This document shows positions 33,310-46,170 of a stretch of 64,000 nt of DNA, in pieces; the first letter of the stretch is position 1; each line of letters begins with the position of its first letter. The stretch is from Nemertoderma westbladi (lineage: Eukaryota > Xenacoelomorpha > Nemertodermatida > Nemertodermatidae), in contig JAUCBJ010000732.1 in NCBI GenBank assembly GCA_032718475.1, positions 1 through 64,000 on the forward strand, in the 5' to 3' direction. Under the pieces are notes generated by a model, which had not been told where the DNA came from, made no database searches, and saw nothing but the letters and a program-made list of their open reading frames with translations. A program made the position numbers and the translations under genes.

Positions 33310-36300
33310 TCATAGGCTGTCTCGATCCCTATCCAGTGCCTTGACTTGTAAGAACATGCCTTCTATATCGGAGGCGAAAGCGATTGAATATTGTCGTAAT
33401 CTTAAGAGTATTCCCAACAAGGACTGAAGCAAGTTGGGTCCTGGTAACAACTCGGAATTAAGGGATTGGCCCATGTAGAGGGCGGAGCCGTCGAATACTA
33501 CTCGTACCTCATGAGGTTTACCGGGTTTGGGAACGTAATGATGTGTCAAATAGTACGTTCTTTCAGTTAGGGGTGTTCCTTCCGGTACTCGCTCCGCATA
33601 TCCCTTATTAATGAATTTCTTCAACTGAGTCTGATACATTTCTTTAGCTGAAGCATTTGCCGTAAGGTGTCGATGTAGTTGAGCAATTCTTTTCTCCGCC
33701 AAGGGTCGGTTGTTTATGAATTTTGGTTCTCGCTTTCGGAATGGGAGACCTATTTCATATCTACATTGATCTTTAAGAAAACGTGTAGTTGTCTCCTGGA
33801 TCTGCTTGGCTCTTTCTTCTTCTACCGATATGGCCTTATCGTAGGAATTGGGCTCCACAGCCTCTTGAGTAAAGAATCGTACGGCGTGTTCATCTCGAGT
33901 TTTCGCGTTATATCTCTCGATTACGTCATTCAGCTCGTCGTTATAGTTGACCTGTCCTGATGGACGAATGACTTGACATAGGTTCACTTGGTTTTGCCAA
34001 GTCTCGTTTTCCGTAAGGATATCGATTGTATTCTCTTCGTCGAAGAGCTGATGGATATCGTCATTATCTGAGGAGTATGGTGTTCCCTCAGTTGGGTCGT
34101 CAACTTCACTGCTCTCCACTTCCCATTCACTTAATTGATATACCCGTTCTTGTGGTAATCTTTCCATTAGAGTTCTACGTGAAGGGCCAGTAAAGTACCA
34201 ACCTACTCTAGTTCTTCCCGCATAGACTTGCAATGGTTGCGGTTGAGCAGGCCGTTTCTCTAATGTCTCAAGCACTTCATGCGCATTTTGGCCGATGAGT
34301 ATTTGCACTCCAGGATAATCTGTGTTGAATCTAGGTATATTAAGCTGCTGGGTGGAATCGTCCTCATCCCAGTTATAAGGTTCTACTTGGCTGGTAGCGA
34401 AGTTCTTTATCGCCACCATTTTTACTGACCTTATACTATGTTCTCCTAGTTTGTCCTGGGGGGTGGACAATGCACCTACATAATAATCAGCTATTACTGT
34501 AGATTTCCAAACCTGCATAATTCCTGACATGTTTAACTTAGTTCGGAACTTGGGTTGTCCAGCAAAGATGTGTTCGGCTAGTTCTTTGTCGATGAATGTT
34601 CCTGTGCTACCGGAGTCAAGGAGGGCGTTCACTATATAACTCCTTTTAGGTCCGTGGACCCTTAACTGCACTACTGGAAATTCTCGGATTCCTACAATGG
34701 AAGTTGGTGCTTTCCAAGATGGTTGTCGGTCAGAAGTAGTTAGGGTGAGCTCGCTGTCTGTGTCTTTTTCATACGTAAGTGCTCGATACACTGCGGTATT
34801 TATCATGTAACAGGATTCATCTTCGTCGGAGAATTCGTCCGTATAGAATCCTTCCATCTCAGAACTTTGGTCAGTGTCGTTCACATCACTGAATTGGACA
34901 TGTAGTTCTGAATCACTTACCTGACTCGGGCTGTTTCGTTCGAATTCAGTGTGCAACAAGATATGATGTTTTGCGCCGCACTTCGCACACCTTGCGTCGG
35001 AGTAACAGGATCGCCTTTGGTGTCCTTGTCTGAGGCAATTATAACACAACCGCTTATCCCACATGACTTCCCGTCTATCCTTTAATGATTTCTTTAGGAA
35101 TTCATCACACACATTCAAACGGTGGGTCCCGTCACATAGCGCACATTTCGGTTTGATGTTACTTACCTTATTTTGAGTAACATTGTGCACACTCATTCTT
35201 TCTTCGGGCTTTCTTAACTGAATTCTCTTAGGAGACGTAGGAGGAGTTTTTCTTACCTGTTCTCTCCTGTCATTGTTTCGAGACTTGAATTTACTTACGT
35301 CTTTAGGCGTTTTATTGACATAATAAGATCTTTCAGTGTCTTTCCCGCTGTCTTCTTCTTGAGAAGCTTGGCTTTCGCCGTCGTCGGTATAACACACTGG
35401 TGTTACTTTTCTCCTAGAAACGGGTTTCTCACTTACCTTGTTTTCCGGTGTCTTCTCTCTGGACTGCCTTAGGAGCTGTAATTTCACTTCTCCATCTAAG
35501 AATGACATGAGATCAGCCATGGTAGGGTCTCGTCGTTGTTGTTCCATCATATATAACACTTTCTTATCCCAGCGTGTACCTACTCCACCCTTCGGTAAAG
35601 TAGAGGCCACGGCTCCAATAACCATAGAACTCTGATATTCATGAGACTTACCTAGCCAATCTAATTGTCTACAGATCTCTTGAATCTCATCGGAAAACTC
35701 TATAATCCCGCTGCTAATGAACTTTCGGGGCGCTACTAATTTTGCATACAAATATTTAGCTATGTTATTCCTATTACCATACCTGATGTTTAGTGTATCC
35801 CAAACTTGTCTTAATCCATCTGGATGTCCAATAAACTTTGACGCCATTGACTTGGGAGATCCTTCCAAGCACTCGATGAGGAATCTAAGTTTCTCTCCAT
35901 TGGATAGCACAGAGTTCTGTATGTTATCTTTGTAATATTCATTAAAAGGTAACCATTTCATCTCATCTCCATTGAACTTGACTATCTCTCCCACCTTTAC
36001 CGCTTGATGGGCTTCGGTTCTAGCCATTTGACGCGTAAAACTTTCTTGGGCCATCGTGTTATTTAATATCGAGTTATCGGTATATAAATTTCTCGGATTA
36101 TGATCAGGTCTATAGGGAATATCATTGTCAACAGGTTTATAATTACCCTTAATAGGGTTTACTATAGGAGTTTCCACTTCACTAGCAGTATAGATGCGTG
36201 TAGGCTCTACACCTTGCACATGAGATACTTCAGACCTAACAGGTTGACACATTGTTACCGGGGGTGGTGGTATACCTCTTTGGGTATTTTCTAATTTATC

Positions 36301-38328
36301 GCGTTCTAACGCGATACTTTGCTGCACTTCTTGCAACTCTAACCTACTTTCCCTTACTGTGCCTTTGAATTGCTGAACAGTCTCCTGCATCTGCCCGAGT
36401 AGGAGATCCATCCCCCGTCGTCTCTCATCCACCCACTCGACCGCAGAAGCGGGAGCCGCCAACGTTGTAGCGGGCGGACGAGGGACAACGGGTGACAAAT
36501 CATTAATATTTCGCTCGGAGTCCAGGACATGAACATTTTCAGGGATGGTTCTGTGGGGCACAGGTAGCTTAGTGCTGTGCAGAGGGAATTTAGAGGTAAG
36601 TTCTGGGAGTACAGGTGTCTCTATCACCGACGGGGTGGCGTCGAGAACAGGCCTAATTATTTCACTTTCTATTTTAATTGTTTGGTCTGTGGGTTCTGTA
36701 CTACCTAAGTCTGGGTTAGTTAGTTGCTTTCTAACAGCTGGGGGCAAATCAGGCAATTTCTGACGGTGGGACATTCTTCTACGCCTACTTAGACGAGATC
36801 TATTTCCTCCGCCTTCAAGATCTGTGGTATCGCCTTCATCAGATGATGTAAATCCCTGTCGTTTGGGAGTAGATTGACTCATAATCTGCATTTGACTAGC
36901 TGTTAACTGTTTATTGAAGTTGTCCTGCCTCTCTTGAAGATTTTCCAACTCTAGTTGGGTTGTCTCTTCAGATGCCCTCCGTTCTGCTTCTGCCACTGCC
37001 GCTTTTCTTTCTGCTTCTGCCGATGCCATTGCCGCTTTCTTTTCCATTTCTGCTGCCTTTCTTTCCGCTTCTGCCGCTGCCATTGCCGCTTTCTTTTCCA
37101 CTTCTGCTGCTTTTCTTTCCGCTTCTGCTTCTGCCGCTGCCACTGCTGCTGTCTTTCTGTCTTCTATACGTTTTTTCCTTACTTGTTCCTCTTGAACCTT
37201 AGTGATGCGGATGCTTTCATCGAATTTAGCTTGGTTCGCAGCTAACATATCCGCATCGATTGCGTCCAACACAAGCTTGGCTCCTTCACTATTAGGGCTA
37301 AGTCCATCCAGCCGTCTCCTCAACTCTTTGTCCCCTACAAATCGTTGATGGTCTGACAGATAGATGTTAACAGCATCCCTCTTATGCGGTTTCTCTGCTG
37401 TCGCTTCGCTTTCCACTTGGGAAAAGGTAGCGTCTGTTGATTCTCCATGGGTTGAGCGCTCGTCCAACTGAGATTTCCACGGGGCAGTTCTTTGAACTTG
37501 GAGATTCACCCGCTGAAACCAAGTCTTTACGGCAACTTGCAACGACGTGTCTTGTCTTCTTTTCGAAGCCGCCTCAAAGGCAGATAAGATTAGTCTGATT
37601 CTTAGAATTCTTTCTCTAACTTGATAAAGCAGCTCTCCCTGCTCTTGAGGTCCTTGTGGTTGTCGAAACAATTGTTCCTCTAATCGCTCCATAGAGCTGA
37701 AGAATCCCTGTACGTATCCGGCTGCTGACCTCTTCCATACAGCTGGATCGCTGGTTTCTTTTGTCACTCCCATCCTGTGTATGTCTTCCCAGGCAGCTTC
37801 CGATAAGTCAAACGGGAGTCCGGGTCCGGGGAAGTTCCATTGCGACTCGACAATAGACTTCAGTTCTTCCCTTGTATATCCCGCATAACTATCCTTGGTC
37901 GATCGCTTACTTCTCGCCCAATCAATCTGGTGTTCCTCCACCGCAATCAATACCCTAGTGAGTACGGCTGCAGGAAGGATGAGAAGGGGATCCGAATAAA
38001 CCGCATCTGCCATCTTAGCTCCGCGCTCAGGTGTCAGCTCTACGGTATCCGCACTACTGGAGCTGTCGGGCCGCCGAGAAATAAGTTCTCGGCTCGAGTG
38101 TTGCTGCTGTTCCGCTGCTTCTTGGTCCCGCTTGACCTGAGCTCGAGTGCCTATGATAGACCTACGGTGTTGGACTAGCCTAGGGTCTGATACTACTACT
38201 GGAGGGATGATTTTTCTTACAGTAGGAGGTGAGTTGAACTTCGGTCTCACACGTTCCACACTCCTATCTGGGTCACAGATGGTTGTATCTAGGAGACTGT
38301 CTGACAGGTTTTGCTTTGTGTCAGACAT
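33310..38328 (-). pseudogene. gag-pol: gag-pol of copy B, 1672 codons: gag, zinc knuckles, protease, start of RT
   Basis: The ATG at 38328 opens MSDTKQNLSDSLLD. Domains by rough residue: an unknown N-terminal region (1-370); an Ala/Glu/Lys coiled coil of short repeats (375-480); a Ser/Pro/Thr-rich linker; a DUF1759-like gag core (KFNGDEMKWLPFNEYYK, about 785); CALCDGTHRLNVC and CYNCLRQGHQRRSC ... CAKCGAKHH (1060-1115); a pepsin-like retroviral protease with ALLDSGSTGTFID (about 1240); and the RT fingers (YVPKPGKPHEVRVVFDGSA, about 1600) to FASDIEGMFLQV. It ends at a TGA (33310) where copy A has CGA. Gag and pol share one frame, as is usual for BEL/Pao. It is about 480 residues longer at the N-terminus than I expect for the family. 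Confidence 0.88.
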
Positions 38329-39670
38329 GTTTGTTTGTACAGTTGAATGCCTACTGCTATATTACAGGTTAAGTAAGTCTAGTAATTCAGTATCACCGTT
38401 AGCCTAGTAATTAATTACCGATATCGTTACTCTATGTAACGTGATATATATACAATATATTAGAATACCGGTATACAATTATAGTATGTATATAAGTATT
38501 ATTACAGAATAGGTTTGTCACAGAATACCGGTATATAATTTCAGCACAAATATATATAAATATATAATAGGCCTATCGTGAATACCGGTATACAGCTTAC
38601 ACTTATAGTGTATATAAGTATAATTATGGACTAGAATCAATTACAGAATACCGGCATATAATTTCAGCATAAATATATGGAAATATATAATAGGCCTATT
38701 GTAAATACCGGTATATCAATTATTTTAGAATAATTGAATTTCTGAATTTTTAGGGGTTACTTGGTTACTTTACTTTACTTGATTACCGTTATTTAAGCAG
38801 TAGTCCAACTGATATTAAGACCTAATTGATGTATGACAGGCCTATTATTTTATAAATCGGTTTGAGTTGATTTATAATATTTGTGTACCCATTTAATGGG
38901 TTTTGTCAATATTTGAAATAAATGTTATTATTTCTGGGAAGGAGTCACTGCACAGAAGCTGTACGCTCTCAGTGAAGTGCTACTTGTTGGACACTAAAAC
39001 AAATAATTCTAATTTACCTAAGTTACTTAATACTACAAATTACGTACAATACGGGGTGAGATTACAATCTCTAAATAAACACAAAAATTACACGTACGAA
39101 TTTTTAGGGTAATTTTACAAGAAGTCTATAAACCAGCCTAACAAAGGGTTAGAATATCTGGTTATTGCAACGGACAGGGTACTACGGTATTTGAAAATAA
39201 CAAAGCAGTAGTAAATATACTGTGTTGTCCAGATAGGAAAAATACCACTGTCTGACGACTTATAGCCGTATCGCTATAAGTACTACGTTATGTATCACGG
39301 AGTGTTCCTACCTAGAAGTTAATTACCACGGTCTACCAGAACCAACGTGCCTATTAACCACTTTACAACACAAATATACTGCCTACACACTAATTACCTT
39401 CGGAAAGTATTGTACACTAAACCCTAAATTAGGTACAAGTACTTATACAACAAATAACTAGCAGATAGAAATACTTGTACAGCTAAAAGAACCACGGCAT
39501 CTGCTGGAGTGACCGGGGCACAAAATCACCAGTCTTTACCTACGCCAAGCAGCCCTGATGTAGTACCGGGGTTAATTTAACTATAACGGTATATATAACA
39601 AGCACAATTACTGTAGGAATAAACTTGGGGATATGAATGTTGCGAATAATCGCATAAACTCTGAATAATA

Positions 39671-40255
39671 AATATTACGCTACGCATACAGACTACTCAA
39701 ACAAAATGCAGACCAAATGCTGACAGACTACTATCAAGCCTAAACAAACTACGATATATGCAGACTCCGAAATGGTTAGTTAGTATGCGTTCTAACCGAG
39801 TAGTACGACTTATTCTTTCAGGGGGATTGACCTCACAACACTGGAAGCCCCTACGTTCCTAACTAGTACTTTATCGGACATACACTCTACACACACCGCA
39901 ATCTCTTCAGACCTAACAACAGCTAGGCAACAATCCAGCCTATAAATTATCTAAATAAGAAATATTACGCTACCCGTACAGACTACACAACACATACAAA
40001 ATACAGACCAAACGCTGGCAGACTACTATCAAGCCTAAACAAACTACAGTATATGCAGACTCCGAAATGGTTAGTTAGTATGCGTTCTAACCGAGTAGTA
40101 CGACTTATTCTTTCGAGGGGATTTACCTCACAGCACTGGAAGCCCCTACATTCCTAACTAGTACTTTTTTGGACATACGCTCTACACACACTACAATCTC
40201 CTCAGACTTAACAACAGTCAGACAACAGTCCAGCCTACAAATTATCTGTATAATC
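39671..40255. repeat. 290-bp tandem duplication in copy B leader
   Basis: AATATTACGCTAC...TGCAGACTCCGAAATGG...CAGCCTA(C/T)AAATTATCT occurs twice with a period of 290 bp. Copy A has a single version (about 14665-14960). Confidence 0.75.
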
Positions 40256-40487
40256 TGGGCAGGCTTACACGTCTTCTGCTTAATATTAACCTACAAGTAA
40301 ATAAAACTGACAGAAATAAGTAAGCTCCAAAAGAAACAAGGGGTGTACAGTCCCTAATCTCTTAAACAGCCTACCGGTATACAATATCACAATCGAAATA
40401 ATACTAGTACCTGTTCTGAAGAAGTACCGGTTCGGGTGGTTAGGTAGTAAGGCCTACTAGTTACCGGTCGACCGGTACTTTTGCCCT

Positions 40488-40509
40488 TTTATTGCCTACG
40501 TGCAATAAA
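40488..40509. other. hairpin next to 5' LTR, copy B
   Basis: TTTATTGC and GCAATAAA pair around a 6-nt loop, 17 bp from the LTR edge, as in copy A. Confidence 0.5.
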
Positions 40510-40526
40510 GAAGCAATATCTGTTAT

Positions 40527-41716
40527 TGTTCGCGCTTTCAGACCTTTAGCAGTTTAACCTGCCAAATTTAGATGTCTTCTAGATTATAAATCAACTTTAG
40601 CCTATGACAAATATTTGATACACTACATTAGCCGAAGCCAGTCTATACGCGACCATTCACCCGCTGGATATACCCGGGAGACTGGATTCGGGGGCTTGAC
40701 CTTATTGCGATGTAGGCCTACTGTATTATTCGACTGATCGTTAGGATATAATTTCTGACCAATATTATTCACTTTCGGGAAATATTAACAGTTCCTTTAG
40801 GACGTGGCGCTCTAAATATGTAAACAGAGATATGTCTTACACTAGACACAATGGGATGGCTATGGATTCACGTATAAAGCGCATTCTTTAGGAGATGCTT
40901 TGTTATCAATCACAATCCTGCGCACTACTGCACAATACTGCACACTGATATGCCGACCTTCAGTAATTTTAGTTACATATAAAGATAACAGTAACCGACT
41001 CATGTAGTGCCTATGAAATAGCATTAGATTCAATCCAAAACCACTTTAATGTAAGTTGCAATTGTTATATGTAACCGGTCTCTCTTACCTTCAGTATATC
41101 AAGAAGATTGAGGGTTTTATAATTAATTTATCGATATTATCCAATATAATAATATTCCATCAACTGATATAATTAATGACCGACAGTAAATAGCAGTAAA
41201 AATGCGGTGTTTGTAGTTGACAATATGATAAGTATGTAGTGATATGGTTTGGTTTGTAATGGTATGATATGATAACAGATATACATTTCGATGATCAAGC
41301 CTACTAATGTTGGGTTAAAGCCTGAAAACACAGAGATTCCAAAGCCGGTCTTCTGGCATCAGGAAAAAAGGTAAACATAAACAGTAATGCATTGCGCGAT
41401 TTCCCGGAGGTTTCTGTACAAATAACAGGAGAATCGCTCTGATTGGTTGTCCGAACAAAGAGACAAAGGAAAAGCTACACGTGTACAGATCAGCTGTTAG
41501 CCGTCGTCATAGTAACTACACTGTGTCAAGAGGATTTTAGCATATTGCGACATAAAATTGCTGGTTATGTCCGCTAAAGTACACATACAGAAGAAATGGC
41601 TTTTTATGTCCACTAAAACACCAGTACAGTAATGAAACGGCTTTTTATGCCCGTTAAACCAACTACATAGTACTTTGCGGGGAAAATAACCAGCCAATTC
41701 CGCAAAAGCTTTTACA
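40527..41716 (-). repeat. 5' LTR of copy B
   Basis: Same length as 23756-24945 and nearly identical to it. The sense start is at 41716. The target duplicate gactt follows at 41717-41721. Confidence 0.93.
41442..41446 (-). promoter_or_regulatory. CCAAT box in 5' LTR of copy B
   Basis: Sense CCAATCAGAGCGAT is shared with all the other LTRs in the window. Confidence 0.4.
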
Positions 41717-41721
41717 GACTT

Positions 41722-42104
41722 CACTGATGACGTCATCGGTGGCGCTACCCTGGCTGCCGCTTAATCCATTGAGCAAGTTTCAGCTCACCCCCATATCTCG
41801 CCCTAGGGTATACAGGTACTATACTAGTTACTAATTTGAAGTTAATTTTAGTGAGAGGATTAACTTAAAGCATAAAGTTGCATGCAAGCTGTCACCCAGG
41901 TTATGCGTGAATGAACAATTAATGGGGCCGGCTCTCTGTTGCTGCGCGAGGCCAGGATTGGTCTATAATGGTATAATAATTGGTCTTAATCGCCTTGTGG
42001 TACATCTCATATCAAGTTACTATTTAATTACCCTTTACCATTAAGTTATTTTGCATATGAGTTCTATGAGGGGCGAGGCATGAGGCAAGTTATCTAAGAC
42101 TCTA
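41722..42104. other. flanking DNA with a CRE-like palindrome
   Basis: GATGACGTCATCGG (41726-41739) contains TGACGTCA, the consensus of CREB/ATF sites. No adjacent gene start was found, so this may be chance. The rest is featureless. Confidence 0.25.
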
Positions 42105-42455
42105 GGGGCCCCTAAAGACTCGAATTTAAGGTCTGAGTCACACCTAATGACTCGAATTTGAGGTGTGAGTCACACCTAAAGACTCGAATTTAAGGTCTGA
42201 GTCACACCTAAAGTCTCGAATTTAATGTATGTGTGAGTCACCCCTAATGACTCGAATTTAAGGTGTGAGTCACACCTAAAGACTCGAATTTAAGGTGTGA
42301 GTCACACCTAAAGTCTCGAATTTAAGGTGTGAGTCACCCCTAAAGACTGAAGCCTAAAGACTAAAGACTAAAGACTGTTGCCTAAAGACTCGGATTTCTT
42401 GTCTGCGACACCCCTAAAGACTCGGATTTCTTGTCTGAGACACCCCTAAAGACTT
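42105..42455. repeat. ~32-bp minisatellite, about 10 units
   Basis: Units of the form CTAAAGACTCGAATTTAAGG then TGTGAGTCACAC repeat head to tail; the last units change to CGGATTTCTTGTCTGAGACA. A single related unit is inverted at 47690-47745. Confidence 0.75.
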
Positions 42456-42475
42456 GGGTTTACTTTCGGGTATTC

Positions 42476-44805
42476 GATACGATTTCGATTCGATTCAGCA
42501 CATTTTCGATTCGATTTCGATTCGACTCAGGTAAAAAAGTTCGACTTCGATTCGATTTCGATTCGACTCAGGTAAAAAAGTTCGACTTCGATTCGATTTC
42601 GATTCGACTCAGGTAAAAAAGTTCGACTTCGATTCGATTATTCGACCTTTGAATATTAACTTAATTATTTGTCATTAAATATACATTATAAATTTTATAT
42701 ACCCCAAAATCGGGAGAAAATACTGTAAGTACTTTTTTCCCTAGGGAAAAACGTAACCCATAGGAATGCATTGATTTTACTTTTTCCCGACGAATTATTT
42801 TTGATTTTACCTATCCTAGCGAATTAATTTTTAAAAGTACTGTAAATAGAGGAAAATACATTCACACCTCAAAAATTATTCTAACGTTAGTGTGTGCGCG
42901 GTGTGGGGCCTACACTGTAGGCCTGTGTACACCAAAACATTATCCAATATTAGTTAATCTAGTTATAGCGGCTTTCTACTGTAGTTACGTAATAAATATT
43001 CAAGAACACTAAATTATTTAACATTGAGTAAGGCAGCATCAGGGGTTGATGAGTACAGTAATTGAAATCGCAGTAACTATGGAAGCAATATAGTAAAATA
43101 CAACAGTTCAATTTATTTTGTAACACTATATCGCTGTATGTTTAATTAAAGAATTGAGCAACAAAAACGTACCAATTTAAAAATAAAATTACGTATTACA
43201 TTGGAAAAAAGTAGAACATTCTTAAATATATATAAAATACCTCGAGAATAGTGAAAAAATTTGTACTTTTTTCCCATGTAATGAGTGATTATTTTTATAT
43301 TTTATTGTTGGCCAAATTTTTCCAAAAAATAATATGTTTGTACATTATTCCAATAGGGACCAGGGGATATTGGATAACGCGAAAGCGATATCCATAAATG
43401 AAAACATTTATTGATGTAAAATCAACAAAGTACAATATATTGATGTAATAATAGGTAAAGATATGTTACTCACAATAAGTACAACAGATATAGGAGTACG
43501 GAAAGTATAATGTGTAAATCAGCTGTAAGTACATAGTGTGGATTAGTGAACTGTACTAACCAAACACATTAATTGGTAATATATTAAAAACTAAAGATAT
43601 AATTGGCAATATAAGGTCTAATATCATATTATTCTCTACAGGGGGTGCGTACCGGTTCCCGACAAGATTGTAGCAGAGCACGGGTGAGTCAAAACAAAGA
43701 TTCAAAGAATATAGACCTTTACAAAACACATGTGTTAACTTTCGTTTATTATTATGGTTCCACCAAGACGCCTCTGTAACCTGCTCATTTACTAACCTGC
43801 TCCTTAAAATGGGACCTAACACGACTTTACCTCTTTGTTTTGTACAGAGGGTCTTTTTTCTTTGTTTTGTACTCACTCAGCAGAGCACAGCTGTTGTATT
43901 ATAGACTAGCATCGGTAGTCATATTGGATTTCTATTCATCAATGAGTAACGCCCCCCTCACAAGTAGCAAATAATTGTTTCTGAAAATTGATGCTTGTAA
44001 ACCGCGTGTAAGCGATAAACTGACGCGGTAAACTTTTTGCTCAAGAAAATAACAGTTATTTCAAAATAAATAGTTACTGTAACATGTCCATTCATTTATT
44101 TGAATTATCAAATTATCTAATATTAGCTAGTACTTAAAAATGTGATGTACAGTACAGTAATTAAAATTTTTAAAGATGTTGCATGGGAATATAATTATTT
44201 TATTAAAACGTTGCAGCTCAACTTGTCGCTGGACTCCTCACACACAGAAAATGTTGTTGCGTAATGTTTCTGAGTGTCCAGCAACTATTGCTGACACCTC
44301 ACACGGAGCAAATTTAGTTTCAGAAACAAGCTGCAGAAACAAGCTGCAGAAATAAGCTGCAGAAACAAAAGTTGCACCGTGTTGAGGTTTAATAGGACAA
44401 TTAGTCCTTACCCCAAGTCTATTTATATCATTTTTTCTTTATAAAACTAATACTCTGAAATTTTAACACGAAGCTGCTGAATATTTTGGTATATGTTTGA
44501 TGAATATTGAGTGAAAAATAATAATAATAATAAAGTACAGTAGTAGGGAATTTAGTGATGAAATATGTCAAAAAATTTAAATCACACTATATTCATATTA
44601 AAGCACATATATAATTAAATCAATCTAGGCTGTGATATTGTTTAAGTTTCAAAAGTCGAATCGAATCGAATATTTTTTTTCGATTTTCGATTCGATTTCG
44701 TCATTTTTCGATTCGATTCGATTTCTGGAAAATAGCTTTCGATTCGATTTCGACCCAGTGAAAGTCGTTCGATTCGATTCGATTTCGATTCGATCCCAGT
44801 CCTTC
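42476..44805. mobile_element. TTCGAT-rich insert, possible hAT-like element
   Basis: Both edges consist of (TTCGA)n-like sequence (42476-42650, 44650-44800). On the minus strand the right edge starts near CAGAAGGACTGGGATCGAAT. Removing the insert would rejoin the fold-back arm so that it matches 47690-47740, which supports an insertion. The 2-kb interior (42660-44640) has no conserved coding frame; short AAACAAGCTGCAG repeats occur near 44325. Confidence 0.35.
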
Positions 44806-44920
44806 TGTGACAGCCCTAAAGACTCAAATTTAGTTTCTATAAAGGTGACATTGATGTTATACGGGAATTACTCAAAGTCTTAGGGAAATACCAAACAACA
44901 ATTATAATTTCGATATATAT

Positions 44921-45214
44921 CAAACAATAAATAATTTAGGTTTGAGATTAAGGTCTATCACTGTTCTACTGACAAACCAATTCAATCTATCCATTTGCTT
45001 AGTTTTCTAATCAGATCTCAAACAATAAATAATTTAGGTTTGAGATTAAGGTCTATCACTGTTCTACTGACAAACCAATTCAAGCTATCCATTTGCTTAG
45101 TTTTCTAATCAGATCTCAAACAATAAATAATTTAGGTTTGAGATTAAGGTCTATCACTGTTCTACTGACAAACCAATTCAAGCTATCCATTTGCTTAGTT
45201 TTCTAATCAGAAAG
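44921..45214. repeat. 98-bp tandem triplication inside the left fold-back arm
   Basis: CAAACAATAAATAATTTAGG...TTTTCTAATCAG starts at 44921, 45019 and 45117, nearly identical each time. The right arm has only one copy, so the expansion came after the arms formed. Confidence 0.85.
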
Positions 45215-45532
45215 TCGCGAGGTCGAGCAGTAGAAAAGCATTATTTTTTTCCTAGCACCAAGTTGACACTAGAGTACACTAGCTTCGATCCTCCCAACTA
45301 TAGTGAGAGCCTAACATTTGTTGAGAGCGTAAACAAACGGATCGAATAGTGATGGGTATGCAACCTTGGGAGTTAATGCGCTGTCTTATGAGTAAAAGCC
45401 AAGAGATTAGACTTCAGGTTGCCTCTGTTGGTTCACACTTCTTAACTTTACAATAGAGTTTGCTAGCACGGGTTCAAGTCCAACTAAAGATCCTATAAAT
45501 TCTGTGCTGAACACTTAGGAGTTATGATGGCT

Positions 45533-46170
45533 TCAATTTTGAAAATAAGTAATATTTTGACGATTTTCTACTTCATTTTGGTTTTCTTCACTTTCATCTT
45601 CCTCTTTATCCAATTGTTTCTGAATTAAATTCAATTGTTCATTAATTTTCAATAATTTACTTTTATTTCCCAGGACTTGTCTTAATATCTCCTCTCTATT
45701 TGTTTCATTTTTTTCCATCTGTTTAATAAATTTCCACATTCGATTTTTGTTTACTAATATTTGTCACAATATATCCTCTTTATTTTCTTCAATCTCTTCG
45801 AAATGTTCAAAAATTTCTGCAATTTAATTTTACTTCCTAGAATTTGCATCAATGTTTCTCTTAATTTCTTCATTTTCCTTTAATTGTTTAATAATTTTCT
45901 GCATTATATTCTTATTTTAGAGTAATTGTCCCAATATCTCCTCTTTATTATCATTTTTCTCCTCTGTTTCATCCTCATTTTCATTATCCTTCTCCATCTC
46001 TCTTTTTCTTTTCATCTTCAATAAAAATATCTTTGTGTTTTTTAAATTTCTTTGGTAACGGTTCCATTAGTTTAACCTTTCTATGTGTTTCCATATGACG
46101 AGATAGATTGTCTTGTCTCATTTATTTATTACAAACCAAACATCTTTCACGACTATGCATGATAAAAGAA
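45533..46170 (-). pseudogene. decayed C2H2 zinc-finger / coiled-coil protein remnant in fold-back element
   Basis: On the minus strand near 46160-46090 the sequence encodes CLVCNK, a stop, then MRQDNLSRHMETH, a C2H2 finger interrupted by TAA. A basic stretch (PLPKKFKKHKD) and an acidic one follow. After that come diverged ~40-residue units of the type ILRQVLGNKSKLLKINEQL, the last open for 68 codons (45739-45533). Stops and frameshifts break the rest. It is probably the element's own coding region. The function is unknown; DNA binding by the finger is an inference. Confidence 0.45.

Larger units (their letters stand above)
38329..40526 (-). other. leader of copy B between 5' LTR and gag
   Basis: A 2.2-kb leader without an ORF, homologous to 13326-15234. 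It has five TACCGGTA-type palindromes (38467, 38527, 38583, 38649 as TACCGGCA, 38706). A 290-bp tandem duplication (units from about 39671 and 39961) is absent from copy A, and a hairpin lies at 40488-40509. Confidence 0.6.
23756..41716 (-). mobile_element. BEL/Pao-like LTR retrotransposon copy B, 17.96 kb
   Basis: LTRs of equal length (1190 bp) at 23756-24945 and 40527-41716 are flanked by the 5-bp duplication gactt (23751-23755, 41717-41721). The LTRs differ by roughly 15 substitutions by eye. The interior has a leader, fused gag-pol, a noncoding block and the long ORF3. It lacks about 0.67 kb of pol (RT catalytic box to RNase H start; junction near 33177) and has several nonsense changes. 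At 18 kb it is about twice the usual size of BEL/Pao elements, mostly because of ORF3, the leader and the noncoding block. Confidence 0.93.

Noticed and set aside
41726-41739. Host promoter at the TGACGTCA palindrome
   Set aside because: No gene start or CpG-rich context nearby; listed only as a weak site in the flanking DNA.
43556-43876. 106-codon minus-strand ORF inside the TTCGAT-rich insert
   Set aside because: No domain pattern recognised, and its position in a decayed element gives no support.
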